Below, in pieces: positions 31,295-39,817 of a DNA stretch of 64,000 bases. Every line of letters begins with the position of its first letter. Position 1 is the first letter of the stretch. The DNA lies in the NCBI RefSeq assembly GCF_004143485.2, contig NZ_ML974134.1:119262-183261 (forward strand), written 5' to 3'. The DNA is from Halorussus amylolyticus. GTDB taxonomy: Archaea; Halobacteriota; Halobacteria; Halobacteriales; Haladaptataceae. The notes under the pieces were generated by a model. It saw only the letters and a program-made list of their open reading frames with translations, was not told the DNA's origin and made no database searches. The position numbers were made by a program, and so were the translations under genes.

Positions 31295-32995
31295 ATGTAC
31301 GACGACGACGACCTCGCGGCGATACGCGACGCGAAGGCCGAGTGGGAAGACGAGACTCTCGACCCGGTCCTCGACGCCTACGGCGAGCGCAAGGACAGCT
31401 TCGCGACCGTCTCGAATCTCGAAGTCGACCGGCTCTACACCCCCGACGACGTGGCCGATTTGGACTACGACGAGGATTTGGGCTTTCCCGGCGAGGACCC
31501 CTACACGCGCGGGGTCTACCCCACGATGTACCGCGGCCGAACGTGGACCATGCGCCAGTTCGCCGGGTTCGGCACGGCCGAGGAGACCAACGAGCGGTTT
31601 CACTATCTCACCGACGAGGGCCAGACCGGCCTCTCGACCGCGTTCGACATGCCGAGTCTCATGGGTAAGGATTCGGACGACCCGCTCTCGGACGGCGAGG
31701 TCGGCAAGGAAGGCGTGGCGGTAGACACCCTTCGGGACATGGAGATTCTGTTCGACGGCATCGACCTCGGCGAGGTCTCGACCTCTTTCACAATCAACCC
31801 CTCCGCGCCGGTCATCTACGCGATGTACATCGCGCTCGCCGACCAGCAGGGAGTTCCGCGCGAGGAGATTCGGGGCACTCTCCAGAACGACATGCTCAAG
31901 GAGTTCATCGCCCAGAAGGAGTGGGTCATCCCGCCCGAACCCAGCCTCGACATCGTGACCGACACCATCGAGTTCGCCAGCGAGGAGACGCCGAAGTTCA
32001 AGCCCATCTCGATTTCCGGGTATCACATCCGAGAGGCCGGTTCGACCGCGATTCAGGAACTCGCGTTCACCCTCGCGGACGGCTTCGCCTACGTCGAGGA
32101 CTGTCTCGACCGCGGGATGGACGTGGACGAGTTCGCCCCGCAACTCTCCTTCTTCTTCAACTCCCACAACTCCATCTTCGAGGAGGTCGCGAAGTTCCGC
32201 GCGGCCCGACGCATCTACGCGAACGTGATGGACGAGTGGTACGGCGCAGAGACCGAGGCGAGCAAACAGCTCAAGTTCCACACGCAGACCGCGGGCCAGA
32301 GCCTGACCGCCCAACAGCCCCTGAACAACGTCGTTCGAGTCACGATTCAGGCGCTCGCCGGAGTGCTGGGCGGCACCCAGAGCCTCCACACCAACAGCTT
32401 CGACGAGGCGCTCGCGCTCCCCTCCGAGAAGGCGGTCAGGGTGGCGCTCCGAACCCAGCAAATCATCGCCGAGGAGTCGGGCGCGGCCGACATCGCCGAC
32501 CCGCTCGGCGGGAGTTTCGCAATCGAGAGCCTGACCGACGAAGTCGAGGAGAAGGCGATGGCCTACATCGAGGAAATAAAAGGGATGGGTGACGGCTCGG
32601 TCCGCGACGGCGTCCTCGACGGCATCGAACAGGGCTACTTCCACCGCGAGATTCAGGACGCCTCCTACGAGTACCAAGAGCGCGTCGAGCGCGGCGAGGA
32701 GACCGTCGTCGGCGTCAACGAGTACCAAATCGAGGAGGACACCAAACCCGAAATCCTCCACGTGGACGAAGACACCCAGCGAAAACAGCTCGACCGCCTC
32801 GCAGAAGTGAAAGCCGAGCGCGACGACGCCGCGGTCGAGTCGGCGCTCGACGACCTCCGGGACGCCATCGAGTCCGACGAGAACGTGATGCCGTCCATCG
32901 TGGACGCGGTGAAGGCGTACGCCACGATGGGCGAGATTATGCAGGTGTTCGAGGCCGAGTACGGGAGCTATCAGGAAACGGTGAGCGTGGCGTAG
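31295..32995 (+). CDS. Methylmalonyl-CoA mutase, large (catalytic) subunit
   Basis: A 566-residue TIM-barrel domain that interconverts (R)-methylmalonyl-CoA and succinyl-CoA with B12. Visible are RGVYPTMYRGRTWTMRQFAG, GLSTAFDMPSLMGKD, the acyl-CoA region ISISGYHIREAGSTAIQELA and the family stretch GGTQSLHTNSFDEALALP. It stops before the B12-binding domain, which in archaea is a separate small subunit and is not in this window. The gene is monocistronic. It would serve propionate/odd-chain or branched amino-acid catabolism; ethylmalonyl-type mutases cannot be fully excluded. Confidence 0.92.
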   Translation: MYDDDDLAAIRDAKAEWEDETLDPVLDAYGERKDSFATVSNLEVDRLYTPDDVADLDYDEDLGFPGEDPYTRGVYPTMYRGRTWTMRQFAGFGTAEETNERFHYLTDEGQTGLSTAFDMPSLMGKDSDDPLSDGEVGKEGVAVDTLRDMEILFDGIDLGEVSTSFTINPSAPVIYAMYIALADQQGVPREEIRGTLQNDMLKEFIAQKEWVIPPEPSLDIVTDTIEFASEETPKFKPISISGYHIREAGSTAIQELAFTLADGFAYVEDCLDRGMDVDEFAPQLSFFFNSHNSIFEEVAKFRAARRIYANVMDEWYGAETEASKQLKFHTQTAGQSLTAQQPLNNVVRVTIQALAGVLGGTQSLHTNSFDEALALPSEKAVRVALRTQQIIAEESGAADIADPLGGSFAIESLTDEVEEKAMAYIEEIKGMGDGSVRDGVLDGIEQGYFHREIQDASYEYQERVERGEETVVGVNEYQIEEDTKPEILHVDEDTQRKQLDRLAEVKAERDDAAVESALDDLRDAIESDENVMPSIVDAVKAYATMGEIMQVFEAEYGSYQETVSVA

Positions 32996-33180
32996 GCGGT
33001 CTACTAGCGACTTGACTCCTTGTGGTGCTGTCGTCGGACGTGAGTCTCGGTCCCGAACCATCCGAATCTCGGGATGGCTCCCGGACTCCGAGGACCGTTT
33101 TCACCTCCGAGCCGCCGGTGTTCGCCGGAACGCGCTTGTTATTTTAACTACGGCAGTAATTCTTACTTAGGCTAGAAAAA

Positions 33181-33190
33181 TTATATTAAA
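33181..33190 (+). promoter_or_regulatory. TATA box for the secreted amidase
   Basis: ttatattaaa, in a locally A/T-rich stretch (33135-33190), sits about 30 bases upstream of the ATG at 33216. It is among the strongest-looking promoters in the window. Confidence 0.6.
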
Positions 33191-33215
33191 TGCCAGTACA
33201 ACGAGTATAACTGCA

Positions 33216-33818
33216 ATGCAATCCAGACGAGACGTACTGAAGAAGCTCGGTGCAGCAAGTACAGCAGGACTCGCAGGGACGGCAGCCCTGTCGGGGTCCG
33301 CCGCGGCAGGCATGCCGGGGGTCGACTGGAAGCCAGCCGACTCCAGCAACTACACGAGTGCGGACCGTGGTGCGAGCGAGATTAACTGGATCATCATCCA
33401 CACGGTGCAAGGGTCGGCCAGCGGCGCGGTCAGCTGGTTCCAGAATCCCGACGCCGACGTGAGCGCCCACTTCACCACTGCCGAGGACGGCTACCTCTAC
33501 CAGAGTCTCTCCGAGGTCAACATCGGCTGGCACGCTGGCAACGGGAGCTACAACGATACCTCCGTCGGCATCGAAAACGGCGGCTACGTCAGCGAACCCT
33601 ACCCGGACGCCCAGTACCAAAAGACGGCCGACCTTGTCGCCTACCTCTGTGAGCAGTACAACATCCCGAAAGAGCGCGCCACCTGGGTACCCGAGAACGC
33701 GTGGGACAACACCACCGGCGGCATCATCGGCCACGACCAGGTCCCGGGTAGCACCCACACCGACCCCGGCGACAACTGGGACTGGAACCACTTCATCGAC
33801 CTCGTCAACTCCTACTGA
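33216..33818 (+). CDS. Secreted N-acetylmuramoyl-L-alanine amidase-like protein (Amidase_2/PGRP fold)
   Basis: A 200-residue precursor. A Tat signal (QSRRDVLKKLG then an Ala/Gly/Ser-rich stretch ending near SAAAG, residue 32) is followed by a compact Amidase_2 domain. Zinc and catalytic residues of the AmpD/PGRP family are in place: H62 (IIIHTV), E120 (VGIENGG), H173 (IGHDQV) and D183 (HTDPGD). The family cleaves the bond between muramic acid and the L-Ala of peptidoglycan. Haloarchaea have no murein, so the target is most likely bacterial wall material. It is monogenic with its own promoter and a hairpin terminator at 33835; no immunity gene is visible. Confidence 0.88.
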   Translation: MQSRRDVLKKLGAASTAGLAGTAALSGSAAAGMPGVDWKPADSSNYTSADRGASEINWIIIHTVQGSASGAVSWFQNPDADVSAHFTTAEDGYLYQSLSEVNIGWHAGNGSYNDTSVGIENGGYVSEPYPDAQYQKTADLVAYLCEQYNIPKERATWVPENAWDNTTGGIIGHDQVPGSTHTDPGDNWDWNHFIDLVNSY

Positions 33819-33834
33819 ACGGACGACTGACCGC

Positions 33835-33858
33835 GCCGACGGTTCGAGTCGGCGTTTT
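33835..33858 (+). terminator. Hairpin terminator after amidase gene
   Basis: gccgac (33835-33840) and gtcggc (33848-33853) pair around ggttcga and are followed by gtttt, 17 bases after the stop codon. Confidence 0.5.
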
Positions 33859-34230
33859 CGGTGAACGGAAACCGAACGCTGTGCAAATTTCTTCCGGTCG
33901 CACTCGTCAGCATCGGCACGGAGTACACCGTTCAGCACTACGACCTCGTAGTCTCGCCATTTCCGCCACGGTGACAATCGGCGCAGGCGTGAGGTATCTC
34001 ACGCGGGTCGTAATTCTGAACACGGTCACCGTCGAATCTTGTCGATGTGGTGTTCGTCATCCATCACCTGTTCGTGAACGGTCCGGCCGATGCACACCAC
34101 ACCCCTCCCGACGGAGTGGACGCTAAAGTGACGACCCCTCACTCGGCAGTCACGTAACCCCCGATTACCGACCTCTCCGACGCCGAACGCCCCGCCACCC
34201 CCGACTTGCGGTGTGCTACAACTCGGCAAG

Positions 34231-34250
34231 CTTTATTGCTCCGCTTAATG
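34231..34250 (+). promoter_or_regulatory. Promoter of acetyl-CoA synthetase gene
   Basis: Two A/T boxes, ctttattg (34231-34238) and gcttaatg (34243-34250), precede the ATG at 34268. The second, ending 17 bases upstream, is at a distance for a nearly leaderless mRNA. The in-frame ATG at 34211 lies upstream of both and is rejected. Confidence 0.45.
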
Positions 34251-34267
34251 AGTATAAGAACGAACTT

Positions 34268-36241
34268 ATGTCCGACGACACAGTCGAACTCGAAGCACGG
34301 CTCGAAGAACAGGAAGCGTTCGAGCCGCCCGAGGAGTTCGTCGAACAGGCGAACGTCTCCGACGCCTCGATTTACGAGGAGTTCGAGGAGAACTGGCCGG
34401 AGTGTTGGGAGCAGGCCGCCGACCTCCTGACGTGGGAGGAGGAGTACGACGCCGTCCTCGACGATAGTGACGCCCCGTTCTACGAGTGGTTCACCGACGG
34501 GAAGCTGAACGCCTCGGCGAACTGTCTCGACCGACACCTCGACGACCGGGGCGACGAGGTCGCAATCGACTGGATAGGCGAGAAGGGCGAGACGCGCACG
34601 TACACATACGGGGACCTCCACCGTGAGGTCAACGAGTTCGCCGCGGCGCTCCGCGAGTTGGGCGTCGAGGAGGACGACGTGGTGACGATGTACATGCCGA
34701 TGATTCCGGAGCTTCCGGTCGCGATGCTCGCGTGCGCTCGCATCGGCGCGCCCCACAGCGTGGTGTTCGCTGGCTTCTCGGCTGAGGCGTTAGCGACCCG
34801 GATGGAGAGCGCGGATTCGGAGTACCTCGTAACGTGCGACGGCTACTACCGCCGGGGCGACCTCCTCAAGCACAAGGAGAAGACCGACGAGGGTCTCGCG
34901 CAGGTCGGCCACGACGTTTCAGACGTGGTGGTCGTAGACCGCGGCGGCGACGAGTACGACCACGACCTCGCGGACAACGAACACGACTACGGCGACCTCG
35001 TCGCCGAGCAGGAGGGCGCGGAGGTCGAACCGGTCACGCGCGACGCCGAGGACATGCTGTTCCTGATGTACACCTCGGGCACGACCGGCGAGCCGAAGGG
35101 CGTCAAGCACACGACCGGGGGCTACCTCTCGTACGTCTCGTGGACCAGTCAGGCCGTTCTCGACATCAAGCCCGACGACACCTACTGGTGTTCGGCCGAC
35201 ATCGGCTGGATTACCGGCCACTCGTACATCGTCTACGGACCGCTCGCGCTCGGCACGACCAGCGTGATGTACGAGGGCACGCCCGATTACCCCGAGCGCG
35301 ACCGCCTCTGGGAAATCGTCGAGGAGTACGGCGTGGACATCTTCTACACCGCACCGACCGCGATTCGGGCGTTCATGAAGTGGGGCACGGAGTACCCCGA
35401 CGGACACGACCTCTCCAGCCTCCGCCTGCTCGGCACCGTGGGCGAACCCATCAATCCCCGCGCGTGGAAGTGGTACTACAAGCACATCGGCGACGAGTCG
35501 TGCCCCATCGTGGACACGTGGTGGCAGACCGAGACTGGCGGCATGATGGTCACGACCCTGCCGGGCGTCGGCACGATGAAGCCCGGAAGCGCGGGCCCGC
35601 CCCTCCCCGGAATCGACGCCAAAATCGTGGACACGAAGGGTGACGAGGTCGAGGCCGGACGCGCGGGCTACCTCACGGTGAACAAGCCGTGGCCGGGCAT
35701 GCTCCGGACCGTGTACAAGAACGACGACCGGTACATCTCCGAGTACTGGGAAGAGTACTCCGACTCCGACGCGGACGAGTGGGTGTACTTCCCCGAGGAC
35801 GGCGCGAAGATAGACGACGACGGCTACATCACCGTCCTCGGACGCGTGGACGACGTGCTCAACGTCTCGGGCCACCGCCTCGGAACGATGGAAATCGAAT
35901 CGGCCATCGTCGGCGTCGAGGGCGTCGCCGAGGCCGCGGTCGTCGGCGGGAACCACCCCGTGAAGGGCGAGGCGGTGTACGCCTACGTCATCACCGAGGA
36001 GGGTCAAGGCGAGGACGACGCGATGCGCGACCGCATCGTCGCGGGCGTCGAGGACGCCATCGGCCCAATCGCGCGACCCGAGCAGGTCGTCTTCACCCCC
36101 GAACTCCCGAAGACTCGCTCCGGGAAAATCATGCGCCGCCTGCTCGAAGACATCGCCAACGAGGAGGAACTCGGCGACACCTCGACCCTTCGAAACCCCG
36201 ACGTCGTCGCGGACATTCAGGCGAAGGTCGGCGACGACTGA
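34268..36241 (+). CDS. acs: Acetyl-CoA synthetase (AMP-forming)
   Basis: A 657-residue acyl-adenylate enzyme of normal Acs length that activates acetate with ATP and CoA. Motifs are YTSGTTGEPKGV (P-loop, about 267), TWWQTETGG (acetyl-CoA-type A5), GRVDDVLNVSGHRLGTMEIE (A8 hinge) and TRSGKIMRRLL (catalytic Lys near 619). Tryptophan in the acyl pocket region (DTWWQTE) favours acetate or propionate over longer acids. It stands alone before the rhodanese-MBL gene, 52 bases apart on the same strand. No acetyltransferase partner is next to it. Confidence 0.94.
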   Translation: MSDDTVELEARLEEQEAFEPPEEFVEQANVSDASIYEEFEENWPECWEQAADLLTWEEEYDAVLDDSDAPFYEWFTDGKLNASANCLDRHLDDRGDEVAIDWIGEKGETRTYTYGDLHREVNEFAAALRELGVEEDDVVTMYMPMIPELPVAMLACARIGAPHSVVFAGFSAEALATRMESADSEYLVTCDGYYRRGDLLKHKEKTDEGLAQVGHDVSDVVVVDRGGDEYDHDLADNEHDYGDLVAEQEGAEVEPVTRDAEDMLFLMYTSGTTGEPKGVKHTTGGYLSYVSWTSQAVLDIKPDDTYWCSADIGWITGHSYIVYGPLALGTTSVMYEGTPDYPERDRLWEIVEEYGVDIFYTAPTAIRAFMKWGTEYPDGHDLSSLRLLGTVGEPINPRAWKWYYKHIGDESCPIVDTWWQTETGGMMVTTLPGVGTMKPGSAGPPLPGIDAKIVDTKGDEVEAGRAGYLTVNKPWPGMLRTVYKNDDRYISEYWEEYSDSDADEWVYFPEDGAKIDDDGYITVLGRVDDVLNVSGHRLGTMEIESAIVGVEGVAEAAVVGGNHPVKGEAVYAYVITEEGQGEDDAMRDRIVAGVEDAIGPIARPEQVVFTPELPKTRSGKIMRRLLEDIANEEELGDTSTLRNPDVVADIQAKVGDD

Positions 36242-36293
36242 CGCCCCCGGAAATCGCCACACCGTTTTCTTTCTCCGGACCGTATCGCCCGCC

Positions 36294-37460
36294 ATGACAG
36301 ACGAATCGCCCGAAACGAACGAACCGTCCGAAACGCCGTCGGTGTCGGCCGAGGAACTCCACCGCCGAATCGCCGCGGGCGAACGCGTGAATCTGCTCGA
36401 CGTTCGAAACCGTGAGGAGTTCGAGTCGTGGCCCATCGAAGGCGAGTCAGTGGACGCGACCCAGATTCCGTACGCCGAGTTCGTGGCCGCGAAGGCTCGC
36501 GGCGAAATCGCCGAGTTCGCCGCCGACCGCGACCTCGCGGAACCGACAATCGCGGTCTGTCCTCGCGGCGAGGCCAGCGCCACCGTCGCCGACCTGCTCC
36601 GCGAGGAGGGCATCGACGCCCGAAATCTCGCGGGCGGGATGGAGGCGTGGGCCCGGGTGTACGCCGCCACCGAACTCCCGGTCGCGCCCGCGGACGCGTC
36701 CGCGGGCGCGACCGTCGTCCAGTACGACAGGCCCGCGACCGGATGCCTCTCGTATCTGGTCGTCTCGGGCGGGGAAGCCGCGGTCGTGGACCCGCTTCGG
36801 GCGTTCGCCGACCGATACGTCGCCGACGCGCGGGCCCGCGACGCCGACCTCGTCTACGCCATCGACACCCACGTCCACGCCGACCACCTCTCCGGAGTGC
36901 GAACGCTGGCCGAGACGACCGCCCGCGGCCTCGAATTCGACGCCGAACTCATCGGCGACGGCGACGAGATTTCGGTCGGTGACGCGACGTTGACCGCGCT
37001 CGCCGCACCGGGTCACACCACCGAACTCACCGCGCTCCGACTCGGAACGGTGTTGTTCTCGGGCGACGCCCTGTTTCTCGACAGTTTCGGCAGGCCCGAC
37101 TTGGAGCGCGGCGACGATGGCGCGCGCGACCTCGCGGCCACGCTCTACGACACCCTGCGCGAGCGCCTGTTCGCGCTCCCCGACGAGACGCTGGTCGCGC
37201 CCGGCCACCGCACGTCCGGCGCAGAACTGGGCGACGATGGCACGTTCACTGCGAGACTCGATGCGGTTCGGGACCGAATCTCTCTGGCCGACGACCGCGA
37301 GGCGTTCGTCTCGCGCGTCACGGAGTCGCTTCCGCCCCGGCCCGCGAACTACGAGCGAATCATCCCGGCGAATTTGGGGCGCGAGGACGTTGACGACGAG
37401 GAGGGGTTCGAGTTGGAACTCGGGCCGAACAACTGCGCTGTGGCGGCCGAGGGCGAGTGA
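36294..37460 (+). CDS. Rhodanese-metallo-beta-lactamase fusion (persulfide dioxygenase-like)
   Basis: A 388-residue two-domain protein. Residues 15-125 are a rhodanese domain with Cys89 in VCPRGEAS; residues about 140-388 are an MBL domain with metal motif DTHVHADHLSG (about 190), APGHTTELT and SGDALFLDSFGRPDL. The MBL part resembles ETHE1/GloB-like persulfide dioxygenases, which oxidise glutathione or similar persulfides. Rhodanese usually follows the MBL domain in bacterial fusions; here it precedes it. The linker LPVAPADASAGAT is encoded by a perfect 36-bp palindrome (36679-36714). A role in sulfur handling is likely; the thiol partner is unknown. Confidence 0.86.
   Translation: MTDESPETNEPSETPSVSAEELHRRIAAGERVNLLDVRNREEFESWPIEGESVDATQIPYAEFVAAKARGEIAEFAADRDLAEPTIAVCPRGEASATVADLLREEGIDARNLAGGMEAWARVYAATELPVAPADASAGATVVQYDRPATGCLSYLVVSGGEAAVVDPLRAFADRYVADARARDADLVYAIDTHVHADHLSGVRTLAETTARGLEFDAELIGDGDEISVGDATLTALAAPGHTTELTALRLGTVLFSGDALFLDSFGRPDLERGDDGARDLAATLYDTLRERLFALPDETLVAPGHRTSGAELGDDGTFTARLDAVRDRISLADDREAFVSRVTESLPPRPANYERIIPANLGREDVDDEEGFELELGPNNCAVAAEGE
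36679..36714. repeat. Perfect 36-bp palindrome in an interdomain linker
   Basis: Arm cggtcgcgcccgcggacg (36679-36696) is followed at once by its exact reverse complement (36697-36714), with no loop. It codes for the flexible link between the rhodanese and MBL domains. Confidence 0.95.
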
Positions 37461-37462
37461 CG

Positions 37463-37882
37463 CTACCGACTGCGTAGCGGCTTCGGACGGTCTCGAACGT
37501 CGAGAAACAGCGAGAGCGACGTGAGTATCAGCCCGAATGCGAACTGAAGCGGGTGGAGCGTGAGTCCGCTCAGGCAGGCACCCGCTTCGAGACACCCCGC
37601 CCTCGGACGAAGGCCGAAAAAAATCGTCGCCGCGAACCCGACGGTGACGCTGAGGGCACCGAGTCTTCGTATCCAACTGTCCATCCGTATCGCACGAAGC
37701 GCCTGACATACTCCGAGGACTCCGAGCAGCAAGTACGTTCCGAGTATCAAAAAGAGGTAAAAGTCCGGAACCGTCCACCTCCAAATCGCGACGTACGCCA
37801 GTATCGGTATCACTGCGATGCCGGTACTGGTGAGTAGCGAGAACGCCACGCTACGACTCGGCGACTTCGCAGTCGGGTTCAT
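37463..37882 (-). CDS. Integral membrane protein, hypothetical
   Basis: A 139-residue protein with four hydrophobic segments at about 12-34, 40-58, 72-90 and 105-125. Two Cys (GCLEAGACL) lie in the loop between TM3 and TM4, probably outside, and could form a disulfide. The C-terminus is basic (DVRDRPKPLRSR). It is convergent with the rhodanese-MBL gene, two bases between stops. No family recognised. Confidence 0.6.
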   Translation of the reverse strand: MNPTAKSPSRSVAFSLLTSTGIAVIPILAYVAIWRWTVPDFYLFLILGTYLLLGVLGVCQALRAIRMDSWIRRLGALSVTVGFAATIFFGLRPRAGCLEAGACLSGLTLHPLQFAFGLILTSLSLFLDVRDRPKPLRSR

Positions 37883-37936
37883 CTACCGTCCTATCTCAGG
37901 AGAACTTACATATACCTACTGTCGAACGCGCTCGGA

Positions 37937-38050
37937 TCACGTTCGAAAAACTGCGCGACCGACTACGCCGAATCGCTCTCTTCGTTCGTCTCGCTCGGCG
38001 ACCATCTCCTTTCGGCGATTTCGTGCTTCCTCGGCTTTGTCGTCGGCCAT
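37937..38050 (-). CDS. Possible 37-residue charged micro-protein
   Basis: An ATG at 38050 opens MADDKAEEARNRRKEMVAER and continues with a helical, heavily charged stretch to AVFRT. The composition (alternating Glu/Arg/Lys, one long helix) is more protein-like than the surrounding shadow frames, and the segment precedes repeat R2a. No clear TATA box or Shine-Dalgarno site supports it. It may be real or a remnant. Confidence 0.3.
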   Translation of the reverse strand: MADDKAEEARNRRKEMVAERDERRERFGVVGRAVFRT

Positions 38051-38403
38051 GTGTGTGAGTTGGCTCGGGATACGTTTTGGCTTGGTGGTCGGATTTGAAG
38101 ACGGCGATGTGGACCGACAGAACGCCTCCGCCACGAATTACGGACATAGCGAAGAACGCCTCGAAAGCCCCCGCCCGGTCGCGGTCGTTCAGCGACTAAA
38201 CTGCACGCGACCGGGCGGCCCCTTTCAGTCCTCCCTGCGGATTGTGTCACCGGCTGTTTCCGGTGGACTGTGTCACCGGCCGATTTCGGCGGTTGTGTCA
38301 CCGAGCTACGCCGTCCGTTCACGCCGTCTCGCTCAATATATTGTTACTTCGCACCCGCGGCCGCGACCGCAACCCCTTCATTTCCGCGCCCCGTTTCGCG
38401 GGT
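38051..38403. other. Intergenic stretch dominated by repeat R2a
   Basis: Apart from the R2a element (38161-38310) I see only promoter-like A/T sequence (caatatattgtta, 38332-38344) upstream of the flavin reductase ATG at 38404. Confidence 0.5.
38161..38310. repeat. Two-hairpin repeat R2, copy a
   Basis: Starts gaaagccccc, then arms ccgcccggtcgcg (38171-38183) and cgcgaccgggcgg (38206-38218) pair perfectly around a 22-nt loop. This is followed by cccctttcagtcc and a second small hairpin (caccgg...ccggtg), then two more tgtgtcacc phrases. The same order occurs at 40425-40605. Confidence 0.8.
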
Positions 38404-38997
38404 ATGGAAATCGACCCGAGCGAGGAGTCGTCGCTCTACCGGACCCTGGCGGGCGCGGTCGTCCCCCGGCCCATCGCATGGGTCAGCACGACCGCCCCCG
38501 ACGGAGTGGACAACCTCGCGCCGTACAGCTTCTTCAACGTCGTATCTGTGGCTCCGCCCGTCGTGATGTTCGCGCCCGTGAACGACGACACCGCGCCCGA
38601 GGGCCTGAAGGACACGCCCCGAAACATCCGGGCGACCGAGGAGTTCGTGGTGAACGTCGTGACCGAACCGCTCGCCGAGGCGATGAACGCTACGAGCGCA
38701 ACCCTGCCAGCGGGCGAGAGCGAGTTCGACCACGCCGAACTGTCCCGAGCCGACTCGCGCGTGGTCGCCCCGCCCCGAATTGCCGAGACGCCAGTCGCCT
38801 TCGAATGCTCGCTCTACGAGATGGTCCCGGTCGGCGACTCCACGATGGTCCTCGGCGAAGTCGAGTGGGTTCACATCGCCGACGAGGTGACGACCGACGG
38901 CAAACTCGACGTGACGAAACTCGACGCCGTGGGTCGGCTCTCGGGGAGTTTCTACACGACCGCTCGCGACCGATTCTCGATGGAGCGTCCGCCATGA
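38404..38997 (+). CDS. Flavin reductase family protein (FMN-binding split barrel)
   Basis: A 197-residue split-barrel flavoprotein. The N-terminal ALAGAVVPRPIAWVSTTAPD-type stretch (LYRTLAGAVVPRPIAWVSTT), NLAPYSFFNVVSVAPPVVMF and NIRATEEFVVNVVTEPLAEAM match the DIM6/NTAB (flavin reductase-like) family, where members reduce FMN or bind it for other redox work. The ATG at 38404 matches the family start; longer upstream frames run into the repeat. It overlaps the AAC(3)-like gene by ATGA, so the two are coupled. Substrate unknown. Confidence 0.86.
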   Translation: MEIDPSEESSLYRTLAGAVVPRPIAWVSTTAPDGVDNLAPYSFFNVVSVAPPVVMFAPVNDDTAPEGLKDTPRNIRATEEFVVNVVTEPLAEAMNATSATLPAGESEFDHAELSRADSRVVAPPRIAETPVAFECSLYEMVPVGDSTMVLGEVEWVHIADEVTTDGKLDVTKLDAVGRLSGSFYTTARDRFSMERPP

Positions 38998-39812
38998 CCG
39001 ACGAAGCGGCGGCCATCGAGCGGTCCGACGAACCGGTGACGGTCGAGCGTCTGGTGGACGACCTCCGAACCCTCGGCGTGGCTGCTGGCGAGACCGTGGT
39101 GGTCCACTCGTCGCTGTCGGCGCTCGGGTGGGTGGTCGGCGGGCCGCCCGCCGTCGTCGACGCGCTGCTGGAAGCCCTCGCGCCCGACGGGACGCTCGTG
39201 ATGCCGACCCACTCGACGCAGTACACCGACCCCACTGACTGGGAGAATCCACCGGTCCCCGACGACTGGATGGACACGATTCGTCGGTCTCGACCGCCCT
39301 ACCGTCCCGCCATCACGCCGACGCGCGGGATGGGCGCGATTCCGGAGTGTTTCCGGACCTACCCCGAAACACTCCGGAGTCGCCACCCCACCTACTCGTT
39401 CGCGGCGTGGGGCGCGAACGCCGAGGAAATCGTCGCCGACCACGGATTCGACCACGGTCTCGGCGAGTCGTCGCCGCTCGCGCGGGTGTACGACCGCGAG
39501 GGGTGGGTCCTCCTGCTCGGCGTCGGCCACGACAGCGACACCTCGCTCCACCTCGCCGAACACCGCGCGGACTACGAGAAGACGGTGATGACCCAAGACG
39601 CGCCGGTCCTCGTCGATGGCGAGCGCAAGCGAATCGAGTTCGCGGAACTCGACTACGACGACGCCGACTTCGAGGACGCCGGGGCGGCGTTCGAACGCGA
39701 TTGCCCGAACGACCTCGCGCGCGGACGGGTCGGGTACGCGAACGCGACCCTCCTCGACCAGCGCGCGCTCGTGGACTACGTGAGCGAGTGGCTCGGCGAA
39801 AACCGGGCGTGA
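38994..39812 (+). CDS. AAC(3) family N-acetyltransferase (aminoglycoside 3-N-acetyltransferase-like)
   Basis: A 272-residue protein of the COG2746/Antibiotic_NAT fold. Landmarks: VVVHSSLSALGWVVGG, DGTLVMPTHSTQYTDP, TPTRGMGAIPECFRTYP, HPTYSFAAWG and LLLGVGHDSDTSLHLAEH, including the family's active-site His/Asp region. Characterised members acetylate aminoglycosides with acetyl-CoA, and relatives act on other amines. Haloarchaea are not normal aminoglycoside targets, so the substrate may be a metabolite. It is coupled to the flavin reductase upstream and convergent with the ferredoxin gene, five bases apart. Confidence 0.88.
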   Translation: MTDEAAAIERSDEPVTVERLVDDLRTLGVAAGETVVVHSSLSALGWVVGGPPAVVDALLEALAPDGTLVMPTHSTQYTDPTDWENPPVPDDWMDTIRRSRPPYRPAITPTRGMGAIPECFRTYPETLRSRHPTYSFAAWGANAEEIVADHGFDHGLGESSPLARVYDREGWVLLLGVGHDSDTSLHLAEHRADYEKTVMTQDAPVLVDGERKRIEFAELDYDDADFEDAGAAFERDCPNDLARGRVGYANATLLDQRALVDYVSEWLGENRA

Positions 39813-39817
39813 AAAGC

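Larger units (their letters stand above)
33819..34267. other. Intergenic stretch, no supported gene
   Basis: About 450 bases. It holds the amidase terminator and, near its end, the acs promoter. A minus-strand reading frame ending at 34026 finishes with a protein-like stretch (HEQVMDDEHHIDKIRR) but its upstream part is low-complexity and no start is convincing, so a decayed gene is possible and not claimed. Confidence 0.4.

Noticed and set aside
34026-34229. 67-codon minus-strand frame between amidase and acs genes
   Set aside because: The last 16 residues look plausible but the rest is Gly/Val/Arg low complexity with no promoter or homologue that I recognise.
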